Assembly: GCA_963729995.1 (NCBI GenBank) | Contig: CAVSPF010000003.1 | Coordinates: forward strand, 1,178,001-1,242,000 | Reading direction: 5' to 3' | DNA: 64,000 nucleotides | DNA from: VRUE01 sp963729995 | GTDB lineage: Bacteria; Actinomycetota; Thermoleophilia; Solirubrobacterales; 70-9 | In this document: positions 27,122-34,801 of the stretch, one piece after another | Position numbering within the stretch: the first letter of the stretch is position 1 | How the letters are laid out: every line of letters starts with the position of its first letter | Program-made: the position numbers and the translations under genes | The notes under the pieces: generated by a model | Told to the model about the DNA's origin: nothing | What the model saw: only the letters and a program-made list of their open reading frames with translations | The model's database searches: none

Positions 27122-27170
27122 GGGTAGGCTCCTGGCCACCCGGCCAAACCGCCCGACCACGGAGAGCGAG

Positions 27171-27995
27171 ATGACGACCCAGACCCCGAGCCCGCCCGAG
27201 CTGAACACGCTGCGCATCGAGATCGACGGCGAGATCGGCACGCTCACCCTCGACCGGCCCGACACCTTCAACGCCATGAGCCCCGAGATGATCGGCGAGC
27301 TGACCGTCGCCTTCGCCTGGCTGGCCGACCGCGCCCCGCTGCGAGCGCTGATCGTCACCGGCGCCGGCAGGGCGTTCTGCGCGGGGGGCGACGTCAACTG
27401 GTTCAAGAGAGGGGTCGACGACGAGTCGATCGACCTCCCCTCGGAAGTGCGGCGGGGCGCCGAGGCCCTGCACCAGGCGATCGTCGACCTGCGGCGCATC
27501 GCCTATCCGGTCATCGCCGCGGTCAACGGCCCCGCCGCGGGGGCCGGGTTCTCGCTGGCGCTGGCCTGCGACACGCGGATCTCCTCCGAGAAGGCGTTCT
27601 TCGCCTGCGCCTACGGGCGGATCGGCGCCTCCCCCGATGGGGGCATGACCTATTTCCTGCCGCGCGTCGTCGGTCCGAGCAGGGCGTTGGAGATCCTGCT
27701 CGAGGACCCCAACATGAGCGCCCAGGACGCGCTGGCCGAGCGGCTCGTGGCCGAGGTCGTAGCGCCGGATGATCTGATGAGCCGGGCGCGAGCCAAGGCC
27801 GAGGAGCTGGCCGCGAAGGCGCCGCACTACGTGAAGATGGCGAAGCTGCTCTGCGGCCAGAGCATCGAGAACAGCCTCACGGCACACCTGCAACTGGAGC
27901 GCCACGGGATCGCCGACAGCATGGCGACCGAGGATCTGCGCGCCGGCGTGACCGCGTTCTTCGGCGGCGAAGAGCCGGAGTTCCGCGGCCGCTGA
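27171..27995 (+). CDS. Enoyl-CoA hydratase/isomerase family protein
   Basis: 274 residues from ATG 27171 with a good ribosome-binding site (ggagag). Crotonase fold: oxyanion-hole segment AFCAGGD near residue 67 and NGPAAGAGFSLALACD near 122, then GASPDGGMTYFLPRVVG near 155, which resembles PaaG-type isomerase/hydratases. The C-terminal helix trio follows. It hydrates or isomerises an enoyl-CoA; substrate unknown. It stands alone without other beta-oxidation genes. Confidence 0.88.
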   Translation: MTTQTPSPPELNTLRIEIDGEIGTLTLDRPDTFNAMSPEMIGELTVAFAWLADRAPLRALIVTGAGRAFCAGGDVNWFKRGVDDESIDLPSEVRRGAEALHQAIVDLRRIAYPVIAAVNGPAAGAGFSLALACDTRISSEKAFFACAYGRIGASPDGGMTYFLPRVVGPSRALEILLEDPNMSAQDALAERLVAEVVAPDDLMSRARAKAEELAAKAPHYVKMAKLLCGQSIENSLTAHLQLERHGIADSMATEDLRAGVTAFFGGEEPEFRGR

Positions 27996-28003
27996 ACCAA
28001 CGT

Positions 28004-28030
28004 TTGCGGCAACCCGTATCCGGTTACAGT
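28004..28030 (+). promoter_or_regulatory. Putative promoter of the cupredoxin gene
   Basis: TTGCGG at 28004-28009 and TACAGT at 28025-28030 with a 15-16 bp spacer. It lies about 38 bases upstream of the ATG, which has an AAGAAAGGA ribosome-binding site. Confidence 0.4.
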
Positions 28031-28067
28031 CTCCCCCGAGCCCCGCTTCCGAAGAAAGGATCCCGGC

Positions 28068-28505
28068 ATGAAGAAGCTCGCCGCCCTGCTCGCCCTCGCA
28101 CTGGCATCCACCGCCCTGGTCGCCTGCGGCGGCGGCAGCTCGCCCAGCACGACCTCGACAGGCGGCGGAGAAGCCGGCGGCGGGGCGGCCGAAGGCGGCG
28201 GCAAGGCTGCCGCCGGTGCCTCAACCGTCAAGCTCGAAGCCAATCCGAACGGCCAGCTCGCCTTCACGGCCACCGAAGCCTCGGCGAAAGCGGGCAAGGT
28301 GACCGTCGAGCTCAACAACCCGCAGGCCCTGGGCCACGACGTCTCGATCGAAGACTCGAGCGGCAAGCTCGTCGGGAAAACCAAAGTGGTGACCGAAGGC
28401 TCGACCTCGACCGTCGTGAACCTGAAACCCGGGGCCTACAAGTTCTACTGCTCCGTCCCCGGCCACCGCGCAGCGGGCATGGAAGGCACCCTGACCGTCA
28501 AATAG
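28068..28505 (+). CDS. Cupredoxin-like lipoprotein (plastocyanin type)
   Basis: 145 residues. Signal peptide with lipobox LVAC (Cys at residue 20), a Gly/Ser-rich spacer to about residue 52, then a beta-sandwich of some 90 residues. Type 1 copper ligands are visible: His in LGHDVSI (near 97), then Cys, His and Met in FYCSVPGHRAAGM (near 127-138). It should be a membrane-tethered blue-copper electron carrier on the outer face. A cytochrome oxidase or nitrite reductase partner is not in the window. Confidence 0.9.
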   Translation: MKKLAALLALALASTALVACGGGSSPSTTSTGGGEAGGGAAEGGGKAAAGASTVKLEANPNGQLAFTATEASAKAGKVTVELNNPQALGHDVSIEDSSGKLVGKTKVVTEGSTSTVVNLKPGAYKFYCSVPGHRAAGMEGTLTVK

Positions 28506-28532
28506 CCGGGCACGCACCACCTGCCATGCGCC

Positions 28533-28547
28533 TAGCATGTCGCCATG
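28533..28547 (+). promoter_or_regulatory. Leaderless promoter: -10 TAGCAT, 6 bases before ATG
   Basis: TAGCAT at 28533-28538 precedes the ATG at 28545 by 6 bases. No ribosome-binding site is present, consistent with a leaderless mRNA. Confidence 0.45.
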
Positions 28548-29822
28548 GCTACGGAGCTTGGTGAAGCGCCGAAGATCCTGCACCTCTCGCATGTCGTCGG
28601 CGGCGCCCTCCGCGACAGCGACCGGGCGCGACTCGGCAAGGTCGATGACCTGATCGTGCGCCTCAGCGGCACCGGCTACCCACCGATCACGGGGTTCCTG
28701 GTGACGGTAGCCGGGCGGCAGGCGTACCTGCCATCGGAGAGGGTCGCCGACCTCGCTCCCGGAGAGGCCATCCTCAGCAAAGCGACGCTCGACCTGCGAC
28801 CGTTCGTGCGGCGGCCCGAGGAGGTTCTTCTCAAGCACGACGTACTCGATCACCAGCTGATCAACGTCGAGGGCGCCCGCCTGGTGCGAGCCAACGAGGT
28901 GGAGCTGGCGCGGCTCGAGGGCTGGTGGCGGGTGGTCGGCGTCGACACCGGCCCACGCGGTGGCCTGCGCCGCCTCCTCCCCCACTCGCTCGGCCGCAGG
29001 ATTGCCACCGGTGAGTTCCTTGACTGGGCCAGCGTCGAGCCCTTCGCCGGAGACGTTGCCTCGGTTCGCCTCCGTGTGCTGCATCCCAGGCTGGCAAAGC
29101 TCCATCCGGCCCAGATCGCCGACCTGGTCGAGGCCGCCTCCCATAGAGAGGGCGAAGAGATCATCCAGGCGGTCGGCCAGGACGACCGCGAGCTGGAGGC
29201 CGATGTCTTCGAGGAGCTCGACGAGCAGCACCAGCTGGAGTTCATCGAGCGGCGCTCCGACCGGGAGGTGGCCGCCGTCATCTCCCGCATGGCCCCCGAT
29301 GACGCCGCCGATCTGACTGCCGAATTGGAGGAGGAGCGCCGCGGGATCGTGCTCGATCTGCTGCCGGCGCATCATCAGCGCAAGGTGCGGGCGCTGCTCG
29401 GCTATGACCCCGCCGAGGCCGGTGGCCTGATGAGCCCGGACTTCGTCAGCGTCTACCGGCAGGCAACCGTCGGCGAGGTCCTGGAGCGGGTGCGTCAAAG
29501 CTCGCTCGCCGACGAGCTGCTGTCGAGCATCTACGTCATGGACTCCGGCCACCGCTTCCTCGGCGCGGTGCCGCTGGCGACCCTGGTGCGATCGGACTCC
29601 GAGACGGGTCTGTCGGAGTTGGATCTCCAATTCATCCCCCGGCTGACCCCCGAGGCGGACTTCGAAGAGGTCGCCCGCCTGATGGCCGACTACAACCTGA
29701 CGGCGGCGCCCGTGGTCGACTCAGCCGAGCGGATGATCGGGGTGATCACGGTCGATGACGTCCTCGAGGTGTTGCTCCCCAAGGGCTGGCGCCGCCGGTT
29801 CGGCTTGCTCGGCGACGAGTAG
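28545..29822 (+). CDS. Soluble PRC-barrel / MgtE-N / CBS domain protein
   Basis: 425 residues with no membrane segment. Order: PRC-barrel-like beta domains (about 10-90 and 95-175), MgtE N-terminal helical superfamily (about 195-290, with HPAQIADLVE and DDAADLTAELEEERR), and a CBS pair (about 300-420, with MSPDFVSVYRQATVGE and APVVDSAERMIGVITVDDVLE). In MgtE these cytosolic domains sense Mg2+ and gate the channel, but the channel domain is absent here. The next gene, 52 bases downstream, is an NRAMP-type transporter, which it may regulate (inference). Confidence 0.85.
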   Translation: MATELGEAPKILHLSHVVGGALRDSDRARLGKVDDLIVRLSGTGYPPITGFLVTVAGRQAYLPSERVADLAPGEAILSKATLDLRPFVRRPEEVLLKHDVLDHQLINVEGARLVRANEVELARLEGWWRVVGVDTGPRGGLRRLLPHSLGRRIATGEFLDWASVEPFAGDVASVRLRVLHPRLAKLHPAQIADLVEAASHREGEEIIQAVGQDDRELEADVFEELDEQHQLEFIERRSDREVAAVISRMAPDDAADLTAELEEERRGIVLDLLPAHHQRKVRALLGYDPAEAGGLMSPDFVSVYRQATVGEVLERVRQSSLADELLSSIYVMDSGHRFLGAVPLATLVRSDSETGLSELDLQFIPRLTPEADFEEVARLMADYNLTAAPVVDSAERMIGVITVDDVLEVLLPKGWRRRFGLLGDE

Positions 29823-29874
29823 GGTGGCGTAGACTGCGGCCCGATGCCGAGTTGGAGCGAACACGAAGCAGTGG

Positions 29875-31185
29875 ATGGCGAATCGAGTACCAGCCGCCAT
29901 GCGGAGATTCCGGTCGCTTGCCAGCGCCCGGCCGCGCCTGCCTGCCCGGCTTAGCTCCCGGCGCAGCCGACTCCTCCTCATCTTCGGTCTGCTCGGCCCC
30001 GGCCTGATCGCCGCCAACGCCGGCAACGACGCGGGCGGGGTCGCCACCTACTCCTCCGTCGGCGCCAAGTACGGCTACAGCCTGCTCTGGGCGATGGTGC
30101 TGATCACGATCTCCCTGGTCATGGTGCAGCGCGCGGCGGCGCGGATGGGCGTGGTGACGGGCAAGGGACTCGCCGAGCTGATTCGCGAGCGCTACGGAAT
30201 CCGCTGGTCGGCCTTCGCCACCACGGCGGTCCTGATCGCCAACATGGGGATCTGCGTCTCGGACTTCGTCGGCGTCGGGGCGGCGCTCGGACTGGCCGGC
30301 GTTCCGGCACAGGTCTCGGTGCCGATCGCCGCCGCCTGCATCTGGCTGATCATCCTGCGCGGCTCCTACCGCTCGGCAGAGCGGATCTTCATCTGGCTGA
30401 CGATCCCCTTCTTCGCCTACCCGGTCGCGGCGATCCTGGCCCACCCCGACTGGGGAGAAGTCGGCCACTCCCTCATCGTCCCTCAGATCCAAGCCAGCCC
30501 CGCCTACCTGCTGCTGTTCATCGCCACCGCCGGAACCACGATCACCCCCTACATGCAGCTCTACCTGCAATCAGCGGTGGTGGAGCGCGGTGCAGGCAAG
30601 GCCGAGCTGAAGACCGAGGGCCGGGAGGCGGTCGCGGGCGCCCTCTTTGCAAACCTGATCGCCGCCTTCATCATCATCGCCACCGCCGCAACCCTGTTCG
30701 CCCACGGCACCCACACGATCGGCTCCGCCGCCGACGCTGCCCGGGCACTGGGCCCGCTGGCGGGCCGGTATGCGGAGCTGCTTTTCGGGATTGGCCTGCT
30801 CGGGGCGAGCCTGCTGGCGGCGGCGATCCTGCCGATCGCCACGTCCTATGTGCTCTCGGAGTCGCTGGGCTTCGAGAAGGGCATCGGCAACAGGATGCAC
30901 GAGGCGCCCGTCTTCATGGGCGTGATCGCCACGATGATCGCCGTCTCCACGGTCGTCGCCGTGATCCCTGGAGTGCCGGTCATCTCCCTGCTGGTGGGCG
31001 TTCAGGTCGTCAACGGCCTGCTCTTGCCGATCAACCTGTTCTTCATCTGGCGACTTGCCCGCAGCGAGGAGTTGATGGGGGAGCATCGCAACCGCGGGAT
31101 CGTCGATGGACTGACGGCGGCGACGGTCGCGGTCACGTCTGCGCTCTCGCTGATCCTTGTCGCCGTGACCGTGTTCGGCCTCTGA
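29875..31185 (+). CDS. NRAMP-family divalent metal transporter, variant metal site
   Basis: 436 residues, about 11 membrane helices. The helix-1 motif DPGN of classical NRAMP is DAGG here (Asp52-Gly55). The helix-6 MPH motif aligns with TPY in GTTITPYMQLYLQS near residue 225. Loss of the Asn and the soft-ligand Met argues against a standard Mn/Fe specificity. NRAMP-related Mg2+ transporters also alter these residues. The upstream MgtE-like sensor fits Mg2+, or another hard cation, as substrate. Start ATG 29875 lacks a strong ribosome-binding site. Confidence 0.88.
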   Translation: MANRVPAAMRRFRSLASARPRLPARLSSRRSRLLLIFGLLGPGLIAANAGNDAGGVATYSSVGAKYGYSLLWAMVLITISLVMVQRAAARMGVVTGKGLAELIRERYGIRWSAFATTAVLIANMGICVSDFVGVGAALGLAGVPAQVSVPIAAACIWLIILRGSYRSAERIFIWLTIPFFAYPVAAILAHPDWGEVGHSLIVPQIQASPAYLLLFIATAGTTITPYMQLYLQSAVVERGAGKAELKTEGREAVAGALFANLIAAFIIIATAATLFAHGTHTIGSAADAARALGPLAGRYAELLFGIGLLGASLLAAAILPIATSYVLSESLGFEKGIGNRMHEAPVFMGVIATMIAVSTVVAVIPGVPVISLLVGVQVVNGLLLPINLFFIWRLARSEELMGEHRNRGIVDGLTAATVAVTSALSLILVAVTVFGL

Positions 31186-31303
31186 CACGGAGTCCGACGG
31201 GCCCGATTGCGCGTTGGGCGAAAGGCGGCGAAGACTGAATGGCCGGGATATGAGGTAGGCGGCCACCGGAGCGGGGAAGCGATCGCGGAGTTGACCTGAG
31301 GCT

Positions 31304-31696
31304 TCAGGCCACGGCGAGCGCCGGAACGGGCGCCACCTCGCGCTCGGGCTCCTCGTCGGGAACCTGTCGCTCGATGCCGATCAACAGCTCCTCGTCCAAC
31401 ACAGCGAGAATGCGCTTGAGGACAGGGATCGTCGGGATGTGGTCGCCGCCCTCCACTTTGGAGATGAACGAGTGGGAGGTTTTGGCCCGTACGGCGACCT
31501 CCTGCTGGGTGAGGTCGAGCTCATAGCGGCGCTCCCGGATGTGGGCGGCAATCCAGTTTCGCTCGCGCAGCGCGCGGATCGCCGCGTACTCGTCGCGCGC
31601 CTCGCGGTACTCCTCGCTACGCCGGGCCCGGCCCTGCGCCCCCTTGGCTGCCGACTTGCCCTTGGGACTGATGCGGTTGTTGGCATTTGCGCTCAT
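31304..31696 (-). CDS. XRE/HigA-type antitoxin
   Basis: 130 residues from ATG 31696. A basic N-terminal region with AKGAQGRARRSEEYREARDEY (in parts) precedes a helix-turn-helix domain at about 60-115: DLTQQEVAVRAKTSHSFISKVEGGDHIPTIPVLKRILAVL (in parts). It follows the RelE-like toxin gene in toxin-first HigBA order. It should bind the toxin and repress the operon through the AT-rich palindrome just upstream of its start. Confidence 0.85.
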   Translation of the reverse strand: MSANANNRISPKGKSAAKGAQGRARRSEEYREARDEYAAIRALRERNWIAAHIRERRYELDLTQQEVAVRAKTSHSFISKVEGGDHIPTIPVLKRILAVLDEELLIGIERQVPDEEPEREVAPVPALAVA

Positions 31697-31706
31697 GGTG
31701 ACGAGT

Positions 31707-31722
31707 TTATCTAAATAGATAA
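31707..31722. promoter_or_regulatory. AT-rich palindromic operator between toxin and antitoxin genes
   Basis: TTATCTA-AA-TAGATAA, a perfect 7-bp inverted repeat, is strikingly AT-rich against the background. It lies 11 bases upstream of the antitoxin ATG. Confidence 0.55.
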
Positions 31723-31727
31723 GCGAG

Positions 31728-32153
31728 TCAACCCCTTCCTCGGCTGCGGGGCGGCGCATCTCGACCCGCCGCCCGCGGTGGCACCCGCGGCTTTGCATCC
31801 ATCCGTCGCTTGAAATCGACCATACGCCGCTTCGCCAGCGTCTTCTCGGCAGCCGGCACCGCCCCGGTGTCCTTCTCGAAAGCATGCAGCAGCACGACGA
31901 GGTTGCCCGAGCGCTGGTAGAGAATGCGATAGCGCGTGTTGGCGAAGCGGACCCGCAACTCCCGCAACTCGCCCTCGATCTGCGAGGTGATCGGGTACTC
32001 CGGTGGCGGCGCACCCGGCGGCTTGCCGTTCAGGTGCTCCTCGATGTAGTCGTCGATCTTCGCCGCGCGCTTCGCCGACAATGCCTCGATAAACCGACCG
32101 ACCGGTTCGACGCCGCGCTTGTCGCGGTAGTAGAGAGCTGTTGTCTGCGCCAC
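31728..32153 (-). CDS. RelE/HigB-family toxin (phage Gp49-like)
   Basis: 141 residues. The N-terminus ALYYRDKRGVEPVGRFIEAL, the helix AKIDDYIEEHL, and the beta-sheet segment ELRELRVRFANTRYRILYQ followed by VVLLHAFEKDTG are typical of Gp49-like/HigB ribosome-dependent mRNases. The C-terminus has a basic tail (KRRMVDFKRRM and beyond). It precedes its antitoxin on the same strand, with a 31-base gap that holds an operator-like palindrome. Confidence 0.87.
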   Translation of the reverse strand: MAQTTALYYRDKRGVEPVGRFIEALSAKRAAKIDDYIEEHLNGKPPGAPPPEYPITSQIEGELRELRVRFANTRYRILYQRSGNLVVLLHAFEKDTGAVPAAEKTLAKRRMVDFKRRMDAKPRVPPRAAGRDAPPRSRGRG

Positions 32154-32195
32154 CCGCCGAGCATGCCAGGCGCTTCGGCGGTTCTGCTGCGGTCG

Positions 32196-32669
32196 TCAGT
32201 CCGCCGGAGCCATCACGCGGGTGACGCTGTCGCCCACGAAGCAGGGCTTCTCGTTGCCCTCGACCTCGAGCGTGAAGCGGGTCACGACCTGCCACCAGCC
32301 GCCGCCGGCCTCGTCGACCGAGACGACCTCGGCGCGACCGCGAACGCGGGAGTCGACCGGCACCGGAGCGGGAAAGCGGATCTTGTTCCAGCCGTAGTTG
32401 ACGCCGAGCACGAAGCCGCTGGAGGAGAGCATCTCCTTGCGGAAGCCGTCGACCAGCGAGAGTGTCAGATTGCCGTGGGCGATCGTCGTCCCAAACGGGC
32501 TCTCGGCCCTCGCCCGCTCGACGTCGACGTGAATCCACTGGTCGTCACCGGAAAGCTCGGCGAAGGTGTCGATGTCGCGCTGGGTGACGGTGCGCCACTC
32601 GCTCGGGCCGATCTCCTGCCCGAGCAGCTCCTTCATTCCCTCGACGCCGTGCACCTCGACGGTAGCCAT
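32196..32669 (-). CDS. MaoC-like (R)-hydratase / hot-dog fold protein
   Basis: 157 residues from ATG 32669. Hot-dog fold with the MaoC hydratase motif: DIDTFAELSGDDQWIHVD (Asp near 39, His near 44) and SPFGTTIAHGNLTLSL near 56-70. It resembles mycobacterial NodN/MaoC-type proteins. It likely hydrates an enoyl-thioester; substrate unknown. It sits between two toxin-antitoxin pairs without an obvious partner. The longer upstream frame overlaps vapC and is rejected. Confidence 0.85.
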   Translation of the reverse strand: MATVEVHGVEGMKELLGQEIGPSEWRTVTQRDIDTFAELSGDDQWIHVDVERARAESPFGTTIAHGNLTLSLVDGFRKEMLSSSGFVLGVNYGWNKIRFPAPVPVDSRVRGRAEVVSVDEAGGGWWQVVTRFTLEVEGNEKPCFVGDSVTRVMAPAD

Positions 32670-32680
32670 CGCGCGGCAGT

Positions 32681-33067
32681 CTAAACGGCTGGCGGCGGCC
32701 ATTGCTCGACGCGCAGCTCGGGCATCGGGAAGTCCTCTGCGTTCGACGTCGCCAGCGGCAGTTCGCGAACCACAGCAGTGGCGGCAATGGCGAGGTCCCT
32801 GAAGTCCAGAGTCACCCCCCGTGATCGAAAGTCCCTCCACCAGGCGCCGGACAGGCTCGCCTCCGCCGCCCCGAAGGAAAGCGCGATGAAGCTGGAAAGC
32901 ATCGCGTCCGTCATCTCCTCCTCGCCTTCCCGCATCCCGGCGTAGATCTCGTTGACGGTGATCGCCGAAACCATCACAGGCTCTCGTGTTGGCTCGAGCA
33001 GTGCAACGCCCTCCTCGCGTCCTCGCAGGAGGTCGATGACGACGGTCGTGTCAAGGACGAGACCCAT
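32681..33067 (-). CDS. vapC: VapC-type PIN-domain toxin
   Basis: 128 residues. PIN-domain acidic residues: Asp6 in LDTTVVIDLL, Glu near 40 in VNEIYAG, Asp near 93 in DFRDLAIAATA, and a further acidic position in SNAEDFP. It is an Mg2+-dependent RNase that cuts tRNA or rRNA in characterised homologues. The antitoxin gene is directly upstream (9-base gap). Confidence 0.92.
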   Translation of the reverse strand: MGLVLDTTVVIDLLRGREEGVALLEPTREPVMVSAITVNEIYAGMREGEEEMTDAMLSSFIALSFGAAEASLSGAWWRDFRSRGVTLDFRDLAIAATAVVRELPLATSNAEDFPMPELRVEQWPPPAV

Positions 33068-33076
33068 GGTCGGAGC

Positions 33077-33346
33077 TCAGTCCTCTCGTCGCCGGTGCCT
33101 GGCGAGCTTCGCGTCTCGTTCCAGGCTTTCCCGCTGGCGGTCTTTGCTGATCCACTCAGGCGTCATCCGGGGCGCGAAATCAGGGATTGAGCCGAACGCG
33201 CGCCGACGGGCAGCGAGCCTCCGGTCGACATCGAGCTTCCCCTCCACAGCCTCGCGTATGTACCTGCTTCTGCCGCGTGCGCCGGCGAGCTCGTCGATCT
33301 CCTTGACCATGTCGTCATCCAGATTTATGTGCATACGCATGCCCAT
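33077..33346 (-). CDS. vapB: VapB-type antitoxin (ribbon-helix-helix)
   Basis: 89 residues. The N-terminus MRMHINLDDDMVKEIDEL plus RSRYIREAVEGKL forms a ribbon-helix-helix DNA-binding domain. The C-terminal helical stretch with ISKDRQRESLERDAKL should wrap the toxin. It is the first gene of vapBC. The leader contains a TAGTGT hexamer 10 bases before the ATG, so the mRNA may be nearly leaderless. Confidence 0.88.
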   Translation of the reverse strand: MGMRMHINLDDDMVKEIDELAGARGRSRYIREAVEGKLDVDRRLAARRRAFGSIPDFAPRMTPEWISKDRQRESLERDAKLARHRRRED

Positions 33347-33364
33347 ACGTTAGCCCACACTATT

Positions 33365-34732
33365 TCATGCCACCAGCCTGACTTCGAAGGCCGGGGTTGC
33401 GAGGGCGCCGGCGCCGCCGAGCAGGGCGAGGATGCGGCTGACGTAGGCGCTCGTCTCGGGGATCGAGGGCACGCAGTGGCAGGCTTCGACCTGGGCCGGG
33501 CCGGCGTTGTAGGCGGCGAGGGCGAGGGCCGGGGAGCCAAGCCGGCGGATCAGGTCAGACATCAGGTGAGCCTGAGCATCGATCGCGGCGACCGGGTCGA
33601 AGGGATCGTCGAGGCCGTAGGAGGCGGCGGTCGAGGGGATGAACTGGGCGATGCCCTGGGCGCCGGCAGGCGAGACCGCGAAGGGGTTGAAGTTCGACTC
33701 GGCCATCAGCTGGGCGGCGAGCAGGGCGGCGGAGACGTTCCAGCCCGCCGCCGCGCGGAGCAGCGGCGCCCGGAAGCGGCCCGGTACGAAGGAGGGCAGG
33801 CCCGCCACGCCCGAGATGGCGCCATCTCCCGTTCCCGCCCTGACCCCGTTCCCAGCCAGCGAGCAGGGCGGCGCGCCGGAAACGAAGCCGTAGTGCCACG
33901 GCTCCCAGGAATAGCGCTGGGCGAAGCCGAAGCGACCGGCGTGAGCCGCCAACCAGGCGTAGGCGGCTTCGGGCCCGAGGTCCAGCTCGGTCGCGCAGCG
34001 GTGCAGGGAGCCGCCAGGCGGCGCCACCCAGCGTGGGTCGGGGTGAGCCGCGAAGAGCGCCGCCTGCTCGGCGTCGGAGCGAAAGCCGGAGTTGACGACG
34101 AGCGCGACGCCGGCGTGCGCGGCGGCCGCCGCCATCCGGTCGAAGGCGGCGGCGACGTCGGGGCGCAGCCCCTCGCCCTGACGGTAGGCGAGCGACCCGC
34201 TGTAGCCGCCCCCGCTCGCCGCCGCCGGCATCGCGCCCAAGCCGTTCGCCGGCGCGGCTGCTTCAGCCACGGCGGTTGCCTCGGTGCGGGTGCGACCGGC
34301 GGCGAGCTCGAGGTCGGCGATGACGGTCGCCCTGGCCCTCACCGGAGCGAACGAGAGCCCGTCTGGGAAGCTCACACGCAGGCGCGCCGCCGAAACGCCG
34401 TTCGCCTTCGCGGCCTGAAAAGCGGCGCCGCGGGCGCGGCGCAGATACGACCACCTGTCCAGATGGAGCGGATTCGGCAAGCCATTGGGCAGGCTCGGCG
34501 GCGAGAGCAGCCGCGGGAGGTCGTCGCGCATCGAGCGGGCTGCCGAGATCGCCGCCAGGTCCGCTGCCCGCTGCACCCTGCCCTTCCCCGTCACCGCCCC
34601 CGCGATCGCGACCAGGACCAGCGCCGCGACGATCAGGACGAATGCCCCGCCGAGTGCCAGCAGCAGCGCCTGCCCACGCTCGTTCGCCACCTGCGCCCTG
34701 CCGCAGATCCCGCCTTCCCCGCCATGCCACAT
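33365..34732 (-). CDS. TadG-like / VanY carboxypeptidase / lytic transglycosylase fusion
   Basis: 455 residues. N-terminus has the Flp-pilus TadG/TadE-like segment NERGQALLLALGG with a membrane helix (about 17-50) followed by the usual RVQRAADLAAISAARS. Residues about 175-290 form a VanY D-Ala-D-Ala carboxypeptidase: SGFRSDAEQ, zinc ligands in SLHRCATELD and EPWHYGF. Residues about 305-440 form an SLT lytic transglycosylase: catalytic Glu in AESNFNPFAVS, GAQGIAQF and AYNAGP. It should open peptidoglycan at a pilus-like machine. Both active sites look intact. Confidence 0.85.
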   Translation of the reverse strand: MWHGGEGGICGRAQVANERGQALLLALGGAFVLIVAALVLVAIAGAVTGKGRVQRAADLAAISAARSMRDDLPRLLSPPSLPNGLPNPLHLDRWSYLRRARGAAFQAAKANGVSAARLRVSFPDGLSFAPVRARATVIADLELAAGRTRTEATAVAEAAAPANGLGAMPAAASGGGYSGSLAYRQGEGLRPDVAAAFDRMAAAAAHAGVALVVNSGFRSDAEQAALFAAHPDPRWVAPPGGSLHRCATELDLGPEAAYAWLAAHAGRFGFAQRYSWEPWHYGFVSGAPPCSLAGNGVRAGTGDGAISGVAGLPSFVPGRFRAPLLRAAAGWNVSAALLAAQLMAESNFNPFAVSPAGAQGIAQFIPSTAASYGLDDPFDPVAAIDAQAHLMSDLIRRLGSPALALAAYNAGPAQVEACHCVPSIPETSAYVSRILALLGGAGALATPAFEVRLVA

Positions 34733-34801
34733 GGCCCGACCCTGACGAGCCGGAGCACACGCGTGGTGCGCTCAATCGAACAATTGAGTGACCTTCGACC
34801 C

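Noticed and set aside
25109..27127. A 672-codon plus-strand frame over rapZ and uvrC
   Set aside because: Antisense shadow; uvrC motifs on the minus strand are unambiguous.
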